Of a stretch of 15,189 bases of DNA, positions 1 to 7,531 are shown in pieces. The notes beneath the pieces were generated by a model. The model did not search any database. It saw only the letters and a list, made by a program, of their open reading frames with translations, and was not told the DNA's origin. The stretch covers positions 1-15,189 of the forward strand of contig CAJMMD010000039.1 of the NCBI GenBank assembly GCA_905214465.1, written 5' to 3'. Origin of the DNA: an uncultured bacterium. Its GTDB lineage: Bacteria > Actinomycetota > Coriobacteriia > Coriobacteriales > Coriobacteriaceae. The translations under genes and the position numbers were made by a program. Each line of letters starts with the position of its first letter. Positions within the stretch are counted from its first letter, which is position 1.

Positions 1-15
1 ACGCGCATAAAGAAA

Positions 16-49
16 GCCTCCCATTTCTCATGTCCAAGAAATGGGAGGC
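16..49 (-). terminator. Rho-independent terminator of the minus-strand barrel-protein gene
   Basis: A perfect 13-bp inverted repeat (16-28 with 37-49) encloses an 8-nt loop. Read on the minus strand, the stem follows the stop codon at 85 by about 35 nt and runs into a T-rich tail (ctttcttta). Position and shape fit an intrinsic terminator for the gene at 85-1176. Confidence 0.8.
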
Positions 50-84
50 AGTTCATGTTTGCGGGGCGGGCCTTGCTGTTGCGG

Positions 85-1176
85 TTAGCGTTTCTTTCCG
101 CGGAAGAAGAAGCCGTGCAGCGAGGGCTTGAGTCCGCGGTTGGCGCGACGTTCCTCGATATGATCGTGGATCGAAGCGACGCGCTCGATGACCTCGTCGG
201 GAATCGGCACGTCGGGATTCATATTCTCGACCTGGCTGACCTCGGCGGCGGCGACCTGGTCGATAATGGGCACATCGTCGCGCGAGATGACAGGCGTGGC
301 GTCTTCCTTCATCTTGCGGTAGCGCTGCATCATGTCGGTCTGCAGCTGCTGGGCCGAAGGCGGCGTCCAAATGATGGCGTTGGCGCCGGCGGCGATGGTC
401 TCACGGATGCTCTCGGGCGTCTTGCCGCCCGGTGCGATGAGCGGCAGGTTGGGATAGTGCTCGCGCAGCTCGCGCAGGACCTGGGGCGTGTTCTTGCCGG
501 CCGCGATGTTGAGGATCTTGGCTCCGGCGCGCACTTTGGCGTGAGCATCGTCGTCGCAACGTACGACCGTGGCGATGACGGGGATGTCGGCGATGTTGGT
601 GATGTGCTCGATCATTTCGGCAGTGGCAGGGGAGTTGACCACACAGCCCGCCGCGCCCTGCATCTCGGAGACGGCTGCCATCTGTACGGAGCGCTTACCG
701 GTCGTAGTTCCGCCGCCCACGCCTACAAAGACCGGGCACTCGGCAACGGTCAACAGCGCCTGCGTAATGGCCGGCTGTGGCGTGAAGGGGTAAACGGCAA
801 AGACGGCATCGGCGTTGGAGTTGCGGATGACCGCGACGTCGGTGGTGTAGATAAGCGACTTGATGCGACGACCGAAGAGCGTAAAGCCGCTGGCCTCCTC
901 GATCTCATCGGGCATGCGGAGAGCCGCCTTGCGCAGACGCCCGTCGATGGGCAGCGGCTCCATGGGCAAAAGGCCGTTGGGAGTTACGGCCACCTGGGGC
1001 TCGGTAAATTCGTCTGCAAGTTCTACCTCGGAGAAGTCGACCGAGGCGACAATGTCCTCGTGAACCTCGGCGGGAACATCGATGGGGGCTTGGTCGTTTG
1101 CCGTGACTGACGTGTCGAAGGAGCTGGTGCCGACAAAGGCGTCGACGCGCTCGTTTAGGTCGTTGAGGGTATCCAT
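85..1176 (-). CDS. Uncharacterised alpha/beta-barrel (TIM-like) protein, 363 aa
   Basis: I do not recognise a named family. Residues 1-75 are acidic and probably disordered. Residues 80-285 alternate hydrophobic strands and helices like a phosphate-binding (beta/alpha)8 barrel: VFVGVGGGTTTGK near 149-161, ILNIAAGKNT near 221-230, LIAPGGKTPESI near 246-257 and GANAIIWTPPS near 264-274. The two glycine-rich turns resemble the C-terminal phosphate-binding loops of ribulose-phosphate-binding barrels such as KDPG aldolase or nicotinate-nucleotide pyrophosphorylase, but no complete catalytic signature of either is seen. The tail (345-363) is basic. No signal peptide or membrane segment is visible, so it is probably cytosolic. 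The ATG at 1176 lacks a convincing Shine-Dalgarno sequence; a TAGAAT box lies 9 nt upstream, so the transcript may be leaderless. It stands alone, divergent from the small ORF at 1368, and ends at a clear terminator. Confidence 0.85.
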   Translation of the reverse strand: MDTLNDLNERVDAFVGTSSFDTSVTANDQAPIDVPAEVHEDIVASVDFSEVELADEFTEPQVAVTPNGLLPMEPLPIDGRLRKAALRMPDEIEEASGFTLFGRRIKSLIYTTDVAVIRNSNADAVFAVYPFTPQPAITQALLTVAECPVFVGVGGGTTTGKRSVQMAAVSEMQGAAGCVVNSPATAEMIEHITNIADIPVIATVVRCDDDAHAKVRAGAKILNIAAGKNTPQVLRELREHYPNLPLIAPGGKTPESIRETIAAGANAIIWTPPSAQQLQTDMMQRYRKMKEDATPVISRDDVPIIDQVAAAEVSQVENMNPDVPIPDEVIERVASIHDHIEERRANRGLKPSLHGFFFRGKKR

Positions 1177-1367
1177 GGAGGCTCGATTCTATGTGATGAC
1201 GGCCGGCAGGGTGCCGGCAGCATTGTACTTGCTAAATCGTTTGACGAGTTGATTTTTCCCCGCCGTGCCATCCGTTAGACCGAAGGGCCGGCGAACGTGA
1301 AGGAGCTGTGGTGGCGGGTATTGAGGTGCTATCTTGAAAGTCCCGTTTAAAAGAGAGGTGACGCGGA

Positions 1368-1538
1368 ATGGAATTCACAGCAATGTTGGGCTCGATTGGC
1401 CTATGCGTGGGCGCAATCGTTGCCGCCGCGGTCATCTATTTTGTGGTTACGGCCATTAAGGGCAAAAGAGCCGAGCGCAAGGAACGCGAGGCGCTTAAGC
1501 AGCACCGTGACCAGCAGGACAAGCGCGCACGGGAATAG
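1368..1538 (+). CDS. Small single-pass membrane protein, 56 aa
   Basis: The ORF runs from ATG at 1368 to TAG at 1536-1538, 56 codons, with a purine-rich ribosome site (GAGAGG) about 8 nt upstream. The protein has a short N-terminus, one hydrophobic segment at about residues 7-29 rich in Gly, Ala, Val and Ile, then a strongly charged tail of Lys, Arg, Glu and Gln (residues 31-56) that looks helical. By the positive-inside rule the tail should be cytoplasmic. It resembles the small membrane proteins common in actinobacteria, but I cannot assign a function. A possible -10 box (TATCTT, 1330-1335) lies about 33 nt upstream. It is divergent from the barrel gene and convergent with the methyltransferase gene, so it is probably its own transcript. 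Confidence 0.65.
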   Translation: MEFTAMLGSIGLCVGAIVAAAVIYFVVTAIKGKRAERKEREALKQHRDQQDKRARE

Positions 1539-1562
1539 CTTGTTGAGTTTTGAATCCGTGCG

Positions 1563-2666
1563 CTAGCCGCGTTTTCGGACCAGGGCGATGTAGAAGCCCT
1601 CAAAGTCGCGGCTGGGCGGGATGGTGAGCGTGCCGGGCATGCCGTTGGTGATGGCCGATACCTGACCCGCGGCGATTGCCTCGGTGAGAGCGTTGGACTC
1701 GATGCGCGGCTCCTCGCCGGCATCCTGGGCGCGGCGTGCTTCGCTTTTGCTCGGCGTGCCGTCGAGGGGGATGAGCTCGCAGTCCATGTGCTTGTCGAGG
1801 GCCTCTTGCAGGGCGTCCTCGTTTTCCTGCGGCAAGATCGAACAAGTCGAATAGACGAGCGTTCCGCCCGGTTTGAGGGCTCCCATGGCGCGGTCCAGAA
1901 GTGCTCGCTGCGAGCGGGCGCACTTGCCGAGCAACTGCTCGGTGAGGCCGCGCAGGCTCTTTTCGTTGCCGCTGATGACGGTGCCCGTGCCGGTGCAGGG
2001 AGCGTCGAGCAGGATGCGGTCAAAGCGGAAGAATTCGTCGAGCTCGCGTGCGTCGATGCGCATGACGGGCACGTTTTTGGCGCCCTGGCGGTGGAGGTTG
2101 GACTCAAGCTTTTCGGCGCGGGGAATGCTCATCTCGCAGGCCGTGAGGTGTGCCTGGCCCTGGGTGAGGGCGGCGATCTGCGTCGTCTTGCCACCGGGGG
2201 CTGCGCACATGTCCAGGATGTCCTCGCCTGCCTGGGCGCCCAGGACCAACGGCGGCATCATGGACGACAGGCTTTGCAAGTAGATTTTGCCGTCGCGGTA
2301 GATGTCGAGGTCCCATAGGTCGGAAACCTGGGCCTCGGGCAGGATGAAAGCGTCCGGGTACCATGCGACGGGGCGGTGGGCGATGCCGGCTGCGTCGAGT
2401 GCGGCGGCGATGTCCTCGGCGGTCGCCTTGAGCGTGTTGGCGCGCAGCGTGACCGGGCGCGTGGCAGCGGCACCGAAGCCCTCGATCATGAGCTGAGCAT
2501 CGGCGGGTGCATAGGCGCCGGCGACCGTGTCGACCATAAAGCGCGGCAGGTCGGCGGCGGAGTGTTGGGCGGCAAGCTGGTCGGAAAGCTCGGTGGCGGC
2601 AAACTGCCTGAGCTTGAGCTCGGGCTTAACCTGCTTTTTCTGCTTACGACGACGCGGCTTGGACAT
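1563..2666 (-). CDS. RsmF/NSUN-family RNA (cytosine-5) methyltransferase, 367 aa
   Basis: The enzyme transfers a methyl group from S-adenosylmethionine to C5 of a cytosine in RNA, most likely 16S rRNA. The NOL1/NOP2/Sun core is complete: motif I CAAPGGK at 154-160 (SAM binding), DAPCTGTGT at 221-229 with motif IV Cys224, and YSTCS at 272-276 with the catalytic Cys275. Two conserved cysteines are the family hallmark. The N-terminus is very basic (SKPRRRKQKKQ), suited to RNA binding, and the protein ends with the usual RDFEGFYIALVRK strand. There is no NusB-like N-terminal domain as in RsmB, which favours the RsmF/YebU type, but the short C-terminus lacks the extended PUA-like domain, so the exact target is uncertain. 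The start is supported by AAGGA about 8 nt upstream. It lies 59 nt downstream of metG on the same strand, so the two may be cotranscribed. Confidence 0.93.
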   Translation of the reverse strand: MSKPRRRKQKKQVKPELKLRQFAATELSDQLAAQHSAADLPRFMVDTVAGAYAPADAQLMIEGFGAAATRPVTLRANTLKATAEDIAAALDAAGIAHRPVAWYPDAFILPEAQVSDLWDLDIYRDGKIYLQSLSSMMPPLVLGAQAGEDILDMCAAPGGKTTQIAALTQGQAHLTACEMSIPRAEKLESNLHRQGAKNVPVMRIDARELDEFFRFDRILLDAPCTGTGTVISGNEKSLRGLTEQLLGKCARSQRALLDRAMGALKPGGTLVYSTCSILPQENEDALQEALDKHMDCELIPLDGTPSKSEARRAQDAGEEPRIESNALTEAIAAGQVSAITNGMPGTLTIPPSRDFEGFYIALVRKRG

Positions 2667-2704
2667 CCGTTTTTCCTTCCCGTCCCAAATTGACTACTTT
2701 CCAG

Positions 2705-2724
2705 GCACGCCGCTGCTGGCGTGC
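2705..2724 (-). other. Hairpin between metG and the methyltransferase gene
   Basis: GCACGCC at 2705-2711 pairs with GGCGTGC at 2718-2724 around a 6-nt loop, directly after the metG stop codon. No T-run follows on the minus strand, so this is not a classic terminator. It may be an mRNA-stabilising or processing hairpin, or a weak attenuator, between two cotranscribed genes. Confidence 0.4.
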
Positions 2725-2725
2725 T

Positions 2726-4876
2726 TTAGTACTGGCTCTCGTGCTTGCTGAAGAAGTCGAAGCGCGGGGGCAGCGGCTTCACACGGTGCTCGCCGGGCTT
2801 CTCGCCCAGGCTCTCCACAAACTCGTCCGTGGAGGCAAAGATGTTATCCCAGCTAAAGAAGGCGACCGAATCGACGTCGAAGTACTCGCAGATGAGCTCG
2901 CAGCCGGCCGGCACAATGCCGTGCATGAGGACGGTCGCCACGCGCAGCTCGGTAAAGGCGTCGATGAGGGCCTGTGTCATGGCGGTATCGGCCTCGGCGC
3001 CCTCGAGCTTGTTGGCGGCCTTGGAGGCATCGCTCCAGCGTTTGTTGGCGGCGCGCAGGTAGTCGTCGCACACGGCGAGCGCGCGGTGCGTCTCGAACTT
3101 GTACATGGCCTGCTCAAAGGCGAGAGCTGCCTGCTGGGCGGCTTCGACCACGGTGTCAGAAGCGGCACCGGCGGGGATGCAGCCGTTGCGGTAGGGGCTC
3201 TCGTCGCCTTCCTTGACGGCGACGCCGTAGAAGCAGCTGCGGGCCAGGCGGTTAAACACGCCGGTCAAAAGGGCGCTCTCCTTAAGGGCCGGATCGATGA
3301 CGCGCTTGTCGTCGCAGGCGCGCACCTCGTTGCCCTCCTTGTCCTTGCCGGTCACGCGTGTGTCGTATGCCTTGGGGCTAAAGCTCACCGGCTTCTCGGA
3401 CAGGCCGAGCGACAGCCAATGCGCGCGCATCTGCTCGCAGGTATAGTGGTTGAGCAGGTCGTCTGCCGGCGGGGGAGGCGTCTGCGAGGACGAGCTGGCC
3501 TTTTTGCCCATGTAGAGCAGGTGGTAGCAGGCGCTGACGGTGCTCTGCGTGAGGTCCCAGCCCAGGGCCTCCCACATGGCGGTCTGCGCGATGCAGTAGA
3601 AGTAGATGTTGTCCTGGCCGATGAACTGGTAGATCTGTGCGTCGTCGGAGCACCACCAGTCGCGCCAGTCGAGTGAGCTGTGCTGATAGGTGGGCGCGGG
3701 GACCTGCGTGGAATCGGCGGCGGGCTCGCCCATAAGAGCGGCGTCCTGGGCGGCGACACCCTCGGTCACGCCGGCGGCGCGGGCGTCGCGGGCGAGTACG
3801 GTACGGGTGTAGCTGATGGGCGCCCACAGGCTCTCGGGCCAGCACCAGCAGGTGACGTCGGAGACGCCATCGACCTCGGGCACCGGAACGCCCCAGTCGA
3901 TGTTACCGGTGATGCGGAAGGGCACGAGCGCCTTGCCGCTGCGGAAGCGCACGCCGCCGTTGGCGAGCACCGCGTGGGCGTCGTCGCGCTCCTTCCAGCT
4001 GGGGAAGGTGACGGTAAAGCTGCTCTTGTTGCTCTCGGGCTCCAGCACGGTGTGCTCGGGCAGCTGGTCCTCGACGGCATCGAAGGCCTCGCGGAACTTG
4101 TTCTGGATATAGAGCTGGGCCGGCAGCAGCCACTCCTCCATGGTCTTGGAGACCACGGAGCGAACCTGCGGGTTCTGGGCGAGCTTGGCGGTGTAGGTCT
4201 TCATAAAGTCGAGGTAGGCCGGCAGGTCGAAGTAGAGGTTGTCGACCGGGCGCAGCTCGGGCACCTCGCCGGTGAGCTGGCTCTTGGGCGCGATGAGCTC
4301 CTCGGGCTCAAACTGGTGACCCAGGTCGCACTCGTCGGCGTACGCCTTCTCGGACTTGCAGCCTTGGATGGGGCAGCGGCCGATGACCTGGCGGCCGTTG
4401 AGGAATGTGCCGGCCTTGGCGTCGTAGAACTGCAGCGTGGAGCGCTTGGAGATGGTGCCCTGCTCGTGCAGGCGCTCGATAATCTCGGCAGTCACCTCGT
4501 TGTGGATCTGGGCCGCCGGCTCAAGGCCCGAGCCGCCGTAGATATCGCAGCTGATGTTGTAGTTGTTGAGGGTCGCGGCCTGGCAGGAGTGATTGGACTC
4601 GACATATTCGCCGATGGACTTGTCGTAGCCTTCGTTCTCCTTGAGCTTGCGGTAGCTCTCCATGATGGGCGAGCCGTAGCAGTCGGTGCCCGAGGTGAAG
4701 ATGACGTTCTCGCGGCCCAGACGGTCGCGCAGGAAGCGGGCGAAGAAGTCGGCCGGGACAAAGACGCCACCAACGTGGCCAAAGTGAAGGCCCTTGTTGC
4801 CGTAGGGCTCGCCGGCGGTAACGATGGCGCGGCGAGGCCAGCTGGGACGGTCGTTCATGGAGTATTTGGATGCCAT
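2726..4876 (-). CDS. metG: Methionyl-tRNA synthetase-like class I aminoacyl-tRNA synthetase, 716 aa
   Basis: Class I synthetase expected to charge tRNA-Met with methionine in the cytosol. The first motif is HFGH (31-34), preceded by the strand IVTAGEPYGNKGLH. A zinc-knuckle-like segment follows at 168-187 (CPIQGC, then ECDLGH), with CX4C spacing and a His where a fourth Cys is usual. NIDWGVPVPE (325-334) and FIGQDNIYFYCI (418-429) match the MetRS catalytic core. The KMSKS loop is highly divergent, GKKASSSSQTPPPP (457-470), and lacks the usual second lysine. An anticodon-binding helical domain fills the rest. The start was placed at 4876 because AAGGAGT precedes it at close range. An upstream ATG at 4969 would add 31 Arg-rich residues without a ribosome site and lies upstream of the likely promoter. 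It could be the sole MetRS or a second, divergent copy. Confidence 0.85.
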   Translation of the reverse strand: MASKYSMNDRPSWPRRAIVTAGEPYGNKGLHFGHVGGVFVPADFFARFLRDRLGRENVIFTSGTDCYGSPIMESYRKLKENEGYDKSIGEYVESNHSCQAATLNNYNISCDIYGGSGLEPAAQIHNEVTAEIIERLHEQGTISKRSTLQFYDAKAGTFLNGRQVIGRCPIQGCKSEKAYADECDLGHQFEPEELIAPKSQLTGEVPELRPVDNLYFDLPAYLDFMKTYTAKLAQNPQVRSVVSKTMEEWLLPAQLYIQNKFREAFDAVEDQLPEHTVLEPESNKSSFTVTFPSWKERDDAHAVLANGGVRFRSGKALVPFRITGNIDWGVPVPEVDGVSDVTCWCWPESLWAPISYTRTVLARDARAAGVTEGVAAQDAALMGEPAADSTQVPAPTYQHSSLDWRDWWCSDDAQIYQFIGQDNIYFYCIAQTAMWEALGWDLTQSTVSACYHLLYMGKKASSSSQTPPPPADDLLNHYTCEQMRAHWLSLGLSEKPVSFSPKAYDTRVTGKDKEGNEVRACDDKRVIDPALKESALLTGVFNRLARSCFYGVAVKEGDESPYRNGCIPAGAASDTVVEAAQQAALAFEQAMYKFETHRALAVCDDYLRAANKRWSDASKAANKLEGAEADTAMTQALIDAFTELRVATVLMHGIVPAGCELICEYFDVDSVAFFSWDNIFASTDEFVESLGEKPGEHRVKPLPPRFDFFSKHESQY

Positions 4877-4957
4877 GGGACTCCTTCGCATATGGTGAGA
4901 GCGCGGCCGGGCGCAAGGCCTGGCGACGCGGTGGTCAATTCGTGCATATCGTTCGAC

Positions 4958-4966
4958 ATTATCGCA
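4958..4966 (-). promoter_or_regulatory. Possible extended -10 promoter for metG
   Basis: On the minus strand TGCGATAAT matches an extended -10 element (TGn followed by GATAAT). Transcription would start near 4951, giving a leader of about 75 nt before the ATG at 4876. No good -35 box was found. This also argues against the upstream ATG at 4969. Confidence 0.4.
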
Positions 4967-4994
4967 CATGCGGACGGGTACGTGGCAGGGGCGC

Positions 4995-5000
4995 TATCCT
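4995..5000 (+). promoter_or_regulatory. Possible -10 box giving a leaderless transcript
   Basis: TATCCT ends 8 nt before the ATG at 5009, so a start 7-9 nt downstream would fall at or just before the start codon. No Shine-Dalgarno sequence lies between them. The -35 region (GGACGG near 4972) is only partly consensus. Confidence 0.35.
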
Positions 5001-5008
5001 AAGATGCT

Positions 5009-5578
5009 ATGAATGAGATTTCCAACATACATGCGTTTGAGGACGAGGATTTTCTGCACGCCTGCTTTGTGTGGGGGATGGCAGTGCTTGGCGCATTTGC
5101 CGTGTGCCTGGTGCCGGTGTTTATGCTGCTGGGCGGGCCTGCAGACTTGGATGCGGCTGACGCGGGCGGCTGGATGGCGGTCTTGGGCTGGATAGTCGGC
5201 TTGGCTGCGGTCTCAATGGCGTCGTTTGCCGTGCACGAGCTGGTGCATGCGGTGTTTTTTAAGCTGCTGGCGCCTGCGGGCGCGCAGGTGACCTTTGGCG
5301 CGAATCGTGAGACGGCGATGATCTATGCCTGCGCCGAGGGCGTTGTGTATTCGCGCCGGCGGTACATGGCGGTTTGCCTGGCGCCGACGGTTGTTGTGAC
5401 GACAGCATTTGCCCTGGGGTTTGCGTTCTCGGACTATCCACTGCTGTGCTACCTGGCGGCTGGTCTGCACCTTTCGGGATGCACGGGCGACTGGTATTAC
5501 GTGCGGACGATCCTGCGCGACCGCCGCATTGCCGCCTGCGAGGACACGTCCTTTGGCGTGCGCTTTTTCGCAAAGTAG
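5009..5578 (+). CDS. DUF3267-like membrane zincin metalloprotease, 189 aa
   Basis: A predicted integral membrane protein with hydrophobic segments at about 18-42, 54-76, 118-140 and 144-158. The zinc-binding HEXXH motif is HELVH (76-80) at the end of the second segment, and GCTGD (157-161) near the C-terminus could supply a third ligand, as in DUF3267 and related site-2-protease-like families. A soluble loop of about 85-117 follows the HEXXH. Substrate and role are unknown; members are often single genes of undefined function. No ribosome site precedes the ATG, and a -10 box sits 8 nt before it, suggesting a leaderless mRNA. It lies 67 nt upstream of queH on the same strand, so cotranscription is possible, but the gap suggests that queH has its own signals. 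Divergent from metG. Confidence 0.82.
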   Translation: MNEISNIHAFEDEDFLHACFVWGMAVLGAFAVCLVPVFMLLGGPADLDAADAGGWMAVLGWIVGLAAVSMASFAVHELVHAVFFKLLAPAGAQVTFGANRETAMIYACAEGVVYSRRRYMAVCLAPTVVVTTAFALGFAFSDYPLLCYLAAGLHLSGCTGDWYYVRTILRDRRIAACEDTSFGVRFFAK

Positions 5579-5584
5579 TCTTTT

Positions 5585-5639
5585 TGGGACGGGGCTATTT
5601 TAGCTGCCATGATGTCGGTGTGAGTTTTCTGGGACGGGG
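5585..5639 (+). repeat. Direct repeat TGGGACGGGG upstream of queH
   Basis: TGGGACGGGG occurs at 5585-5594 and 5630-5639, each after a T-rich run. The second copy is positioned to act as the queH ribosome binding site for the ATG at 5646. A near match (GGGACGGG, minus strand, 2679-2686) precedes the methyltransferase gene, also just ahead of its start. Confidence 0.5.
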
Positions 5640-5645
5640 ATGTCG

Positions 5646-6221
5646 ATGAAGTCGTTGTTGCTGCATGCGTGCTGTGCACCATGCTCGCTTGAGCCGGTTC
5701 GCCTGCTGCGCGAGGAGGGGTTTGAGCCCACGATTTGCTGGACCAATCCCAATATTCAACCGCGCGATGAATGGCAGCGTCGTTTGGACGAGCTGCGCCG
5801 GTGGTGTGCCGACGGCGACATCGAGCTCATCGAGGCCGGGGAGGACCGCGAACGCTGGGAGACCGGCGTGGCCCCGTTGGGTGCCGATCGTCCCCGTCGC
5901 TGTCGCGTGTGCTATGCCTTGCGCTTGGCCGAGGCATGCCGCGTTGCCCAGGAGCGCGGGTTTGAATATGTGGGTACGACGCTCGCCGTCTCGCCGTACC
6001 AGCTGTTCGACACGTGTAATGATGTGCTTGAGCGCTTGGCCGCCGCCCGCGGGCTCACCCCGGTGATTCGCGATTTTCGCCCGTATTATCCCGAGGCCAC
6101 GCGTCGTTCGCGCGAGCTGGGCATGTATCGGCAGAACTACTGTGGCTGCCGCTTTTCGGCCGTTGAGGCGGCCATGGACCGCGCCCGCATCCGCGACGAG
6201 CGCAAAGCGTCCAAAAAGTAG
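5646..6221 (+). CDS. queH: Epoxyqueuosine reductase QueH, 191 aa
   Basis: QueH (formerly DUF208) reduces epoxyqueuosine in tRNA to queuosine, the last step of the pathway, and replaces the unrelated cobalamin-dependent QueG. The family signatures are all present: HACCAPCS at 7-14 (Cys9, Cys10, Cys13), CRVC at 86-89, SPYQ at 116-119 and NYCGC at 164-168. These cysteines include the ligands for the [4Fe-4S] cluster and the active-site metal. Length is typical. The second of two in-frame ATGs (5646 rather than 5640) is preferred because the GGACGGGG ribosome site ends 6 nt before it and directly abuts the first. It is followed 64 nt later by queA, which acts immediately before it in the pathway, so the two genes probably form a unit. 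Confidence 0.95.
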   Translation: MKSLLLHACCAPCSLEPVRLLREEGFEPTICWTNPNIQPRDEWQRRLDELRRWCADGDIELIEAGEDRERWETGVAPLGADRPRRCRVCYALRLAEACRVAQERGFEYVGTTLAVSPYQLFDTCNDVLERLAAARGLTPVIRDFRPYYPEATRRSRELGMYRQNYCGCRFSAVEAAMDRARIRDERKASKK

Positions 6222-6285
6222 TTCTTTTAGGCTGTCAGCCTGCTAGGATGTAGAGCGGACTTTAGCTATATAAGGAGAATCCGAC

Positions 6286-7503
6286 GTGTCTATGCGTACC
6301 GATGATTTTGACTATAACCTTCCTGAGGAACTGATTGCCCAGGCTCCTGCCGAGCCGCGTGACTCCTGCCGCCTGCTGGTGGTGGATCGCAAAGGCTCCC
6401 AGGCAGGAACGCCGCTGGAGCATGGTGGCACCGTCGAGCACCGCATCTTCCGCGACATCATCGACTATATCGAGCCGGGCGATGTGCTCGTCATCAACAA
6501 GACGCGCGTGATGCCGGCCCGCCTGATCGGTCGCAAGGCAGGCTCGGGCGGCGTGGTCGAGACGCTGCTGCTCAAGCGTCGCGAGGATGTTGATCCGCTG
6601 GGCCATGTTTGGGAGTGCCTGGTCAAGCCGGGCAAGCGTCTGAAGCCCGGTGCCCAGATTGAGTATCGCGCCGGTGGCGCCCATGCGCCCGAGGGGGCTC
6701 CCGTGGTACTGACGGCCGAGGTCGTCGACTTTGTCACCGATAGCCGCGGCGGCCGTCTGGTGCGCTTTGAGCCGGCCGGTTGCAATGCCGCCGGCGAGCC
6801 GCGCACGCTCGACGAGGCCATTCACGCCGCCGGTCACGTGCCGCTGCCGCCCTACATTACCGATTACGAAGGCGATCCCGAGAAGTACCAGACCGTCTAT
6901 GCCATGAAGGAGGAGCACTCGGCTGCCGCTCCCACGGCGGGTCTGCACTTTACGCCCGAGCTCATGGCTGCCATTGAGGCCAAGGGCGCGAAGTTTGCCG
7001 CCGTCGAGCTCGAGGTGGGCATCGATACCTTCCGTTTGGTGGAGGAGGACGATCCCACGCAGCATGTGATGCACACCGAGCGCTACCACGTGTCGCAGGA
7101 GGTTGTCGACGCTGTGCATAAGGCTAAGGCCGAGGGGCATCGCGTGATCGCCGTCGGCACCACTGCAGTGCGCTCGCTCGAGAGCGCCTTTGACGCGGAT
7201 GCCCCGGTGTCCGATCCGGCCGTGACAGCGCGTTATTTTGAAGGCCGTGAGGACGGCGCCGACACGCTCGGCCGCGGTGACATCGTGGTGCGCGAGAACG
7301 CGACGACGCAGCTCTACCTCATGCCTGGCTCGACCTATCACGTGGTCGACGCGCTGATCACGAACTTCCACGTGCCGCGCTCTACGCTCATGATGCTCGT
7401 GAGCGCGCTGGCCACCCGCGACCAGATCATGGATGCCTACGCCGCTGCTATCGAGGAGCGCTATCGCTTCTTCAGCTTTGGCGACGCGATGCTCATTTGT
7501 TAG
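6286..7503 (+). CDS. queA: tRNA preQ1(34) S-adenosylmethionine ribosyltransferase-isomerase, 405 aa
   Basis: QueA transfers and isomerises the ribosyl part of S-adenosylmethionine onto 7-aminomethyl-7-deazaguanine at tRNA position 34, forming epoxyqueuosine. Conserved blocks: FDYNLPEELIAQ at 8-19, VLVINKTRVMPARL at 67-80, AAPTAGLHFT at 214-223, the AVGTTAVRSLES segment, ITNFHVPRSTLMMLVSA, and the ending YRFFSFGDAMLI. The protein is longer than the usual 340-360 residues; small insertions sit around 129-140, 160-175 and in the loop ahead of the VVRENATTQLYL block, all on the surface side of conserved motifs. The start is GTG at 6286, with AAGGAGA 7 nt upstream; the ATG at 6292 is too far from it. 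It follows queH, and its stop is part of the first hairpin of the intergenic repeat cluster. Confidence 0.96.
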   Translation: MSMRTDDFDYNLPEELIAQAPAEPRDSCRLLVVDRKGSQAGTPLEHGGTVEHRIFRDIIDYIEPGDVLVINKTRVMPARLIGRKAGSGGVVETLLLKRREDVDPLGHVWECLVKPGKRLKPGAQIEYRAGGAHAPEGAPVVLTAEVVDFVTDSRGGRLVRFEPAGCNAAGEPRTLDEAIHAAGHVPLPPYITDYEGDPEKYQTVYAMKEEHSAAAPTAGLHFTPELMAAIEAKGAKFAAVELEVGIDTFRLVEEDDPTQHVMHTERYHVSQEVVDAVHKAKAEGHRVIAVGTTAVRSLESAFDADAPVSDPAVTARYFEGREDGADTLGRGDIVVRENATTQLYLMPGSTYHVVDALITNFHVPRSTLMMLVSALATRDQIMDAYAAAIEERYRFFSFGDAMLIC

Positions 7504-7529
7504 TTACGCGGTTCTACGAACCGCGTAAC
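7503..7529 (+). repeat. Post-stop hairpin, copy 1 (GTTACGCGGTT family)
   Basis: A 12-bp perfect stem (7503-7514 with 7518-7529) has a TAC loop and uses the last base of the queA stop codon. No T-run follows, so it is not a canonical terminator. The same stem occurs at 10712-10739 right after the dehydrogenase stop codon. It may act in 3'-end processing or mRNA protection. Confidence 0.6.
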
Positions 7530-7531
7530 CA

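Noticed and set aside
4877..4969. Upstream ATG extending metG by 31 residues
   Set aside because: The extension is Arg- and His-rich, has no ribosome site and lies at or before the likely promoter. The ATG at 4876 has AAGGAGT nearby.
3680..5002. 440-aa plus-strand open frame opposite metG
   Set aside because: It is antisense to a clear MetRS. High GC leaves long stop-free antisense frames; the product shows no known motif and no ribosome site.
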